From contig CAMTDV010000027.1 in assembly GCA_947069175.1 (NCBI GenBank), positions 44,033,369 to 44,097,368 of the forward strand: a DNA stretch of 64,000 nucleotides, in the 5' to 3' direction. The notes under the pieces are model-generated. The model was given only the letters and a program-made list of their open reading frames with translations, was not told where the DNA came from and searched no databases. This document shows positions 56,626 to 64,000 of this stretch, piece by piece; positions within the stretch are counted from its first letter, which is position 1; each line of letters opens with the position of its first letter. Source of the DNA: Scalesia atractyloides (Eukaryota; Streptophyta; Magnoliopsida; Asterales; Asteraceae). Made by a program: the position numbers and the translations under genes.

Positions 56626-57622
56626 TAACCGAACCCTTGATGATAATTGAATGATTGCCCGTCAGGGTACTAGGTTACATCACCTAAGTACTTAATCTCT
56701 CATTACAATTCTAATGGGTATCCTAACCCATGAAAACACATCAACCCGAATGGGTATTATAGTGTAAGAACGAGTATTAAGTCTAGATGATTGTGTTCTC
56801 GTATACATACTTTAGTGTAATTAAATTTCCTAATCCTCCGTTATCGTTTGAATACTTACCAACCTACGTTTTCCACATGTAGGATAACTCGGTGCTCCAT
56901 CCTCCAAACTCCCCCACACCTGACGGAAATACAAGTGGAAGCTTGCAAAACCGAGAGTACACTCGAACACCCTTTTTACGCATTACACCTTTGGGTGCAA
57001 CATGTTAGTCTATCAAAATACACGCAATCACACTTATATTTTTATGCAAACACACAAACAATCCATCATACATGCTATAGTGACGTGATACACGATTTGT
57101 ATACTTGGAACATTCTTATGTGATGCTATTTGTCATTAACTACGTACGAGCCTCCCCCTTAACATGTATAGTGCTATAAGAGTAACGCACCGCCCATATT
57201 CTTGAGGTCATGTTAAGTTTATTATATTTTGCGGTGATACGCGAGGGTTGACTTATAGATCTCATGCTATGTTTACATTAATCTAGTATGCTAGCTTAAC
57301 ATGTGGATTCGTTTAAATCTTTTCGTTCTTATGCTATACAAAACTTGTGTACTCTCCAGTACTTTTTGTTGAACTATACTTTTAACATGTTGCAGGTTAA
57401 GGATGTTGATCATGGCGAACTTAGTAGGGACGACGTAGAAACACATCTAGAATGATAGGATTTATGTTGTCGAACTTGTTGTATTTGACTTCCTTGTTGT
57501 AATTGACAATCTTGTTATGAAATGAAATTGGTTTGATTTAAATATTGTCGCAAATAATGTTATGATGCCTTGAGCAATCGATTCGTCTCACTTGATGTTT
57601 CCGCCATCGGTTGGGTGTGACT
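55605..57622 (+). repeat. 5' LTR of element D (2018 bp)
   Basis: Starts TGTAACGCCTCGCTTTTTCG and ends GGTTGGGTGTGACT, with the final CA changed to CT. It aligns colinearly with 60811-62776. ACTATAAATACCCACC at about 56009-56024 is a clear TATA box about 405 bases inside, followed by a C/T-rich leader; the same box is in the right LTR at about 61213. The short open frames at 55878-56117 and 56848-57123 appear in both LTRs but with disruptive differences and no domain. Confidence 0.9.
56568..56625. repeat. (TA)n microsatellite in the left LTR of element D
   Basis: Three TATATATATA blocks separated by TATATG. The right LTR has a single shorter (TA)n run at about 61780-61800, so length changed after insertion. 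Confidence 0.9.
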
Positions 57623-57625
57623 GAA

Positions 57626-57638
57626 TTGTATCAGAGCC
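57626..57638 (+). promoter_or_regulatory. Primer-binding site of element D (initiator tRNA-Met)
   Basis: TTGTATCAGAGCC, four bases after the LTR end, matches TGGTATCAGAGCC with one difference. This sets the element on the + strand. Confidence 0.85.
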
Positions 57639-60600
57639 ATAACTATAGGTAATTAGGTAGAAGTGCCATGTTTGACCTAGTCTATAGTTTAAGTGTCCAA
57701 CTTGACCATTCTTGATTCATGTTTAAAATGTTAATTCTTCCTGTTTGCTTCTTCCTATTTCTTTTGTCTTAATATAAATGCAGTGTGTCTTTCCTAAGAC
57801 ACTTATACAACTTACACACTTGAAGACTTGATGACACTCATACTATAAACGAGACGATCTCACCAAAATAGGGGTGAAACCCGCACTTTGGTGATCACTC
57901 TCAATCCGCGTGATCGATTTTACACGAAATTTCACCATCAAGTTAGGAGTGAAATCCACATCTTGATGGAAATTTCCATTTCATAATCTAGTGGACCCTT
58001 ACCAACAAGTCGGAATTCGCTCTTCGTTTGGTAAGTACCAACCACACTTAGGGTACGATGTTGTCAAGTTAGGGGTGAAACCCGCACCTGTCAACTAGTC
58101 CCATTCCTTGATTTTCAATCTCGCCAAAGTTTCGCTTTTTCGATCGATTAGAGACGTGTAGTAACTGGAAGGGTAAAGTGCCTTTAATCGCTTCTCAACA
58201 AGAGCATTTTACCTATAGGCCAAAGCACGTTTCTCTAATTTGAAAGGATCTCGATTCACTTTGGAATAGTCGGGGTTTCTCAACCCGAAACACTCCAATG
58301 TTTTATTAAGCCTATCTTTTATGTATCTCAATTTTTATGTGTTTTAATATTTCTTACCTCGTTCGTTTCTAGCCCGATTGCACAACTTGCACGCCTTTCG
58401 TAACCAAATAATCCTCGTGAACCTACTAAATTTATACTCCTTACGCAAATCATATGTGTTTATACTATTGAATACTTGTTATGCTTATGTCACCTATGTG
58501 AACTCATACATGTTATACAATACTTACATGCTCAAACGTGATTTTTATTGTCGATCACCTAGATGTCTTTTTCGCAAAACTCAAGTTGGAGAAATGACGT
58601 CTAACTCCAACTCGACTATTTTCATAACAATCAGTATATCAAAACTTATACCTAAACCTTTATCATTGTTTCATTTTTTTCTCATTTATGCATAAACCTC
58701 AAACCTTACTATTTTATCCAAACGATTTCTCACCCTACAGTATATTTACGTAAATTACATACATGAAACCCCTAATGACACTTTAAACGTTTCTTTCACA
58801 ATTTTTCAAAAACTTTAAGAAATGCTACCCATCAACTTAGTCAGTCAAACGAACCTCTTGCCCTCGATTTTCACAACTCGTCCAAAACACACTCACTTTA
58901 TACTACCATTCTAAAGACATTTTATTTCCAACAAGAAACCAACGAAAACTTTTCTCACATACGTATAAGCACATTGCTAAAATACTTTTAAAAAATTTAA
59001 GTTTTACATGAAATTTTTCAAAACACGACTTTTCTTGCATGAATAAAATAAAATAAAATAAAGCAAGCTCACTATTCTACAACCTTTTCAAAATACGCAA
59101 ATCTAAATCTGAATACATGGGCAAAAAAATTCATATACGAATAAAAATTTTAAAACAAAAGTAGCATTTCTTTTTACAAACCACATTTTACATCAAAAAT
59201 TAATAATTTTCTCAATATTCACTCGACATTCACAATTTTGGTCCTTACCCAACTTATTTTAACAAACTCAATGTTTTGACTCAAGCAACCCCACACATGA
59301 ATACTGCCTTATACGTTTCTATTTATACAATCAATATTACATGACAATATTACACATATCACCATTACACTTCGTATTTTACACACTCGCAACTTCATAG
59401 TAACTTATATATGCTAAATCCCATTTTATTCCACCTATACGCTCGATACTGCATGCTGATGTTATACGTATTTGTCTTCAATCATACTCAAAATTTATGC
59501 ATTCACACTACTTGGTAGTCATACTTGAAATCTATAAGTAGGCATAACCCGAGTGGTTTCGCCTACGTTCAACATACGCATACATACATACAATCATGCT
59601 TACATACTTAATTTTTATACGCTATCTTACATACCCTTTGCTTACTAGATGTAACCTGACCCGTACACTACTAGTATAAACTATGCAGATCATGCACAAA
59701 CCAAAATAATCGTGGGTGCACACGGGATTATATTGGTATGCGCATGAAAACCATTGTGGGTTCTACTATGTATCGCAACACGGAACGTAACATGACACCG
59801 AATAGCGAAATGATGTAACAAGGTGTGAACATGGTGGATACGCCGGTGGTACTTCCTATATATAAGTGCCCCTACCATGTTACTGAACTTTTACAAAACG
59901 TGCCATGAGAAATTCGGTGTTTCCCTGGACCTTGTTAAATACATTTGATTCACAACAAACTTTGGTGGCCCCACTTCGAAATGATTAGTACACTTTTACC
60001 CATGACAAAGCTTCATTCCCAAAATTGTTAGCTTTAACCGCCACAACTATCACTAGCATCTCTCAGCATTCCATGTCGCATTTTATCCGATATTCATACC
60101 ATTTTTACCCCTCGCATACACCTACCAAATCATTCACTACCATACCACGATTTTCCCAATTCTTCCCTTAACCTTTCATCCAAACTTTATTTACAACAAA
60201 TCAACCTAAAACGTTCAATCCATTTTTATAAACGTCCCTACCGGCTCAATTTGGTTGAAATGTTCCTTTTCTTTTAAAACTATCTTTCACTCTTATCTAC
60301 ACGTAAACTTCAACGACCCGGTCTATTACCGCCAAAACCTTTTAGAAACCATAGATATTTACCATCCTAGCTCTCTCCAATAAACATTTTTTTTCTTTTC
60401 TACAACAAGTTATTTTACTAATACGCCATAGAACTGACAAAACTTTTCTTACAGCTTTCGGTGCGGACCGCTTATTTTAATCAAAATACATCCTTAGTCA
60501 TACTAAACCTTCCACTTAGGTCGCACTCTTTTAAAATGTCCCTTCCAATGAGTTGTCCATACCCAGTCAACCTCATTTGCTTACACACACATACACGTTT

Positions 60601-60796
60601 TTACTTATCCTTATAAACGTTTACGATTGGTGTCTAAAAAACACCTTAGTCAAACATATTACTTTCACGAACCTACCATTTTTATCCTTCAAGTTTTCGA
60701 TACATATTGACACATTTATACATGAACTCCGCAAAAAAATTTAAACTTCAAAATCTTGATTTTGGAGAAACATTTTCACCAAAATGACATCTTTTC
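57639..60796 (+). other. Internal region of element D, non-coding and G-poor
   Basis: The first 500 bases carry three spaced copies of GTTAGGGGTGAAACCCGCAC-like words (about 57870, 57935 and 58070). From about 58680 to 60790 the + strand is strikingly poor in G and rich in A, C and T; few open frames exceed 60 codons, and none (58378-58695, 60553-60744) resembles a protein family. No zinc knuckle, YxDD or DDE motif is present on either strand. The region may act as packaged RNA only. Confidence 0.7.
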
Positions 60797-60810
60797 CAAA
60801 GAGGGGAGAC
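60797..60810 (+). promoter_or_regulatory. Polypurine tract of element D
   Basis: CAAAGAGGGGAGAC immediately precedes the right LTR. It stands out in an otherwise purine-poor strand. Confidence 0.85.
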
Positions 60811-62776
60811 TGTAACGCCTCGCTTTTTGTACTTTCCTTAATTAGAAATTATAATCGTAGTTCTATTTATGGAAACTTGTATTCGTACTTCTTTTCCCAA
60901 TTTTGTAATCCGGGACTTGAATCGTAATAAAAATTCATACTTGTTATATATACATGTCTTACATGCATTCAATCATTTAAACTGATACTTGTTATACGTG
61001 CAAAGACTCATACATTCACACTCGATACTCATATCATACTTAAATGCGTTATACATGCAAAATGACAAGTTATAGCCTGAAACGAAAGATAAACTAAGTT
61101 TAAGGACTAAAAAATGGCCTACTCCGGAGAAAATGGTTTCTAGCCCACGGATTGCTCCAATTTGTGTTTTCTGCATTAAATGCACTCAACCAACAACCCC
61201 TCTAACCTCAACTATAAATACCCACCTCCTCTCACTCTCATTTCACACCTCAAACACTTCTCTTTTCTCTCCAAAGCTCTTTCTCCATCTAAAAGTTCAA
61301 GACTTTCAAAGTGAGTTCTAACTCACCCTTACCTCCCTTCTTTGATTTTTCTTCTTTTCTTAACACTTGAATCACCTCTAGGAATGTTTCCATAGGTTTT
61401 CCATGGAAAACCATCTTGGAACATCACCATATTTGAGGTCTCAAGCGTAAGAGATTTCGTTTTAATAGAGTTTCAACCTTCAAGTGTTGTATCCTTCCAA
61501 GCTTGTTCTTGAAACAAGACTTGAGTTGGTAGTATGTGATTACTTGGAAGCCTTGGCTATCATACCTTCAATCCACCACCTCACTTGATGATTTTGATTA
61601 TTTTTTGTTGTTTATTTTATGCTTAACTTATTCCTGACCATCCTTGTCGTCCTTGTGACGACTTGTGCATTGGTGAACTATACGAAGGAGGATAAAGGAA
61701 GGTTATCCTCCCACCTCCATGCATGACTTCTATGAACTTCCATGATGTTTATGATCTACTTATTATGTATACTAAATATTATATATATATATATATATAT
61801 CCACTAACCGAACCATTGATGATAATCGAATGATTGCCTGTCATGATACTAGATTACATCACCTAAGTACTTAATCTCTCGTTACGATTCTAATGGGTAT
61901 CCTAACCCATGAAAACACATCAACCCGAATGGGTATTATAGTGTAAGAACGTGTATTAAGTCTAGATGATTATTTTCTCGTATACATACTTTAGTGTAAT
62001 TAAGTTTCCTAATCCTCCGTTATCGTTCGAATACTTACCAACCTACGTTTTCCTCATGTACGTTAACTCGGTGCTCCATCCTCCAAACTCCCCAACACCT
62101 GACGGAAACACCAATTGGAAGCTTGCAAAACCGTGAGTACACTCGAACACCCTTTTTACGCTTTACACCTTTGGGTGCAACATGTTAGTCTATCAAAATA
62201 CACGCAATCACACTTATATTTTTATGCAAACACACAAACAATCCATCATACATGCTATAGTGACGTGATACGCGATTTGTATACTTGGAACATTCTTATG
62301 TGATGCTATTTGTCATTAACTACGTACGAGCCTCCCCCTTAACATGTATAGCGCTATAGGAGTAATGCATCGCCCGTATTCTTAAGGTCATGTTAAGTTT
62401 ATTAATTTTGCGGTGAGACGCGAGGGTTGTTTTATAGATCGCATGCCATGTTTACATTAATCTAGTATGCTAGCTTAACATGTGGATTCGTTTAAATCTT
62501 TTCGTACTTATGCCATATCAAACTTGTGTACTCGCCAATACTTTGTGTTAAACTATACTTTTAACATGTTGCAGGTTAAGGATGTTGATCATGGGGAACT
62601 TAGTAGGGACGACGTAGAAAACACATCTAGAATGCTAGGATTTATGTTGTCGAACTTGTTGTATTTGACTTCCTTGTTGTAATTGACAATCTTGTTCTGA
62701 AATGAAATTGGTTTGATTCCTTGAGCAATCTATTTCGTCTCACTCTGATGTTTCCGCCATCGGTTGGGGTGTGACA
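60811..62776 (+). repeat. 3' LTR of element D (1966 bp)
   Basis: Starts TGTAACGCCTCGC and ends GGTTGGGGTGTGACA, with complete TG...CA ends. Differences from the left LTR are mainly single substitutions, a shorter (TA)n run and a deletion near 62718 of the AAATATTGTCGCAAATAATG region present at about 57540-57565 on the left. Confidence 0.9.
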
Positions 62777-63122
62777 TGGGTCGTCCTTTTAGATTGTCCA
62801 TCCGTCTGAGGATGATAATTAGTGCTTAAGTTATGTATGGTTCCCATGGCAGATTTCATGGTCTTCTAAAAGTGAGATGAGAATCGAGCATCCTGGTCAG
62901 ATATGATGTTCAAAGGAACACCATGTCGAAATACTATCTCGACAACGTAGATCTTCGCAAGTTTGTCAGCAGATAGATCCTTACGAATTGGTAAAAAGTG
63001 TGCTAACTTTGTTGAACGATCAATGTCTACCCAAATGGCATCATGACCTATAGAAGTACGTGGTAGTTTGGTGATGAGATCTATAGCAATGTTTTCCCAT
63101 TTCCAAACCAGAATTTCTGGTA
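62777..63122 (-). pseudogene. Element J integrase core, upstream half
   Basis: Gypsy integrase on the - strand, matching element I at 43630-43970: a WVDIDRSTKLAHF-like first catalytic region (about 63035-62995), DQDARFSSHF (second D, about 62910-62880) and a DGQSKRT-like E region (about 62820-62790) where the glutamate appears replaced. It continues across element D into 55604-54840. At 63122 similarity to integrase stops in the middle of a conserved block (the QPEILVWKWE region). Confidence 0.78.
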
Positions 63123-63859
63123 GTTTGATTGAAATTTGTTTCTCGACAATTTATGCATTCTGATTGAGTTTGTATGTATTGATGTTAACGATATTGAAGA
63201 AACGCTTCAAGTATTGTTAATTGATTATGGTATGGTTCATGTGTAATTTTAATTATTTGGACTTCAATTTTGTTTAATCTTAGCATAAACAAAGATGAGG
63301 ATAAGACATTTAGCATGTTTGACTTTTGAAAATATGTTAGCAATGAGAACAAAGTGTGTTATGGTATCCAAATCAAAGGAAGGAAATCATTGAGATTTTT
63401 AAGGAAGAAGGAGAGGTTTTCGGTGTTGATTAGGTAAGGATTCTTTCCTTTTTATTTTTCATTGGCTTGAGTCAATTTTTTGCACAAATGAGAACATGTC
63501 TACTAATTCATCAAATTGTGGGTGTTTGTTATTTGCTTATCATAATTGTTTTTACATTTAATTATAATTAATAAGTAATCCCAAACATCCTCTAACATAT
63601 TTGTTTATTGTGGCTATATGCATGTGAATTGCTTAGAAGGATCATGATTATTTATAATTATCAAGCAATCTGAAACTCCCTACTCATTAATTTTCATTTG
63701 AGTTTATATTTTTAAATTGTGTTTACATGATAGCTTTTCTTAAGGAACTTGCATTGTGGTAAAAGTTGCGCCACCCGAACATAGTGCAACTTTTCTTAAA
63801 AGAATATCTAAAGGGTGTGAGTATTTTTACTTTTTATATGTAGGAGTGGAAAAATTCAC
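63123..63859. other. A/T-rich stretch breaking element J, unassigned
   Basis: About 740 bases with no open frame, LTR end or similarity to other parts of the window. It starts abruptly within J's integrase and ends at an LTR start. AAAAGTTGC (63761-63769) and GCAACTTTT form an inverted pair with a loop of about 17 bases. It may be another insertion whose far end lies in the next LTR, or a deletion junction. Confidence 0.4.
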
Positions 63860-64000
63860 TGTCACACCCTGACCCGCAGCGGATATGGTACGGGGCATGA
63901 TGATTGTCCATAGCTTGGGGCACCCACTTTGACGTAAGATGACCTTGATGGATTCAAACCATTGGAGCATCTTTATTACCCCATCTTCGTCCGTAAATGG
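63860..64000 (-). repeat. LTR end related to insertion G, cut by window edge
   Basis: TGTCACACCCTGACCCGCAGCGG and a following GGGGCATGAT match the reverse complement of G's right end (37700-37746). It is therefore a member of the same LTR family on the - strand, with at least 141 bases inside the window. No target duplication can be tested here. Confidence 0.7.

Larger units (their letters stand above)
55605..62776 (+). mobile_element. Element D: non-autonomous LTR retrotransposon with 2-kb LTRs and no coding sequence
   Basis: Two direct LTRs (55605-57622 and 60811-62776), a PBS after the left one, a polypurine tract before the right one, and a 3.2-kb internal region without any recognisable gag, protease, RT, RNase H or integrase motif in any frame. 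It is flanked by TGGAT (55600-55604) and TGGGT (62777-62781), a 5-bp target duplication with one mismatch; the host integrase frame of element J resumes on the other side. The LARD class (large retrotransposon derivative, moved by another element's proteins) fits best. A related solo LTR lies at 30776-33010. Confidence 0.87.

Overview
This window looks like repeat-dense intergenic DNA from a flowering plant. It holds no convincing host gene, no bacterial-type operon and no CRISPR array. Almost every readable stretch belongs to LTR retrotransposons nested inside one another. The LTR termini (TGTCACACCCCGACCCGCAGCGG-like and TGTAACACCCCGACCGCG-like), three-knuckle Sirevirus-type Copia elements and Tekay-type chromovirus Gypsy elements would suit an Asteraceae genome. 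That placement is an inference from recalled repeat styles, not a search result.

Left part (1-15597): Sirevirus-type Copia element A on the + strand, cut by the window edge in gag. It runs gag, protease, integrase, RT/RNase H, a second 'env-like' reading frame, polypurine tract and 3' LTR. Two solo-LTR-like insertions interrupt it: K (2876-6956) between integrase and RT, and L (11597-13612, perfect TSD TGAAG) inside the env-like frame. A segment of about 0.78 kb in the env-like frame (about 10080-10860) is inverted.

Middle (15598-30775): remnant of a third Sirevirus tail (C, + strand) with its polypurine tract and LTR. C is the target of a complete-ended Sirevirus B on the - strand (TSD GGTCT on both sides). 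The C tail, the B 3' LTR and the end of B's env-like frame were then amplified as a 2.18-kb tandem array (15931-21092), and about 2 kb of B's env-like frame was lost. B otherwise keeps recognisable gag, protease, integrase and RT/RNase H, all broken by frameshifts.

Right part (30776-64000): an old solo LTR of the D family, a short plant repeat, then a nest built on Tekay-type Gypsy element F (- strand). F's RT was hit by Tekay element I (43-50 kb; TSD CTTTG/CTTCA), and its gag region by Tekay element J (LTR 51777-54822). I's left LTR (H1) was hit at its very tip by solo LTR G (34994-37746, perfect TSD CATGT), which carries an unusual array of tRNA-like units. J's integrase was hit by D (55605-62776), an LTR retrotransposon with two LTRs of about 2 kb, a PBS, a PPT and no coding sequence. 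The window closes in another LTR end (63860-64000).

Most notable signals: (1) the env-like frame of both Sireviruses is preceded by a conserved TATA box and leader, as if it had its own promoter; (2) the tRNA-like tandem array in G; (3) the tandem array that includes an LTR; (4) the non-coding, G-poor element D; (5) a rearrangement of element I that left F sequence between a solo-like LTR and a truncated LTR. All reading frames are degenerate, so the window is a fossil record of transposition and recombination, not a set of cooperating genes.
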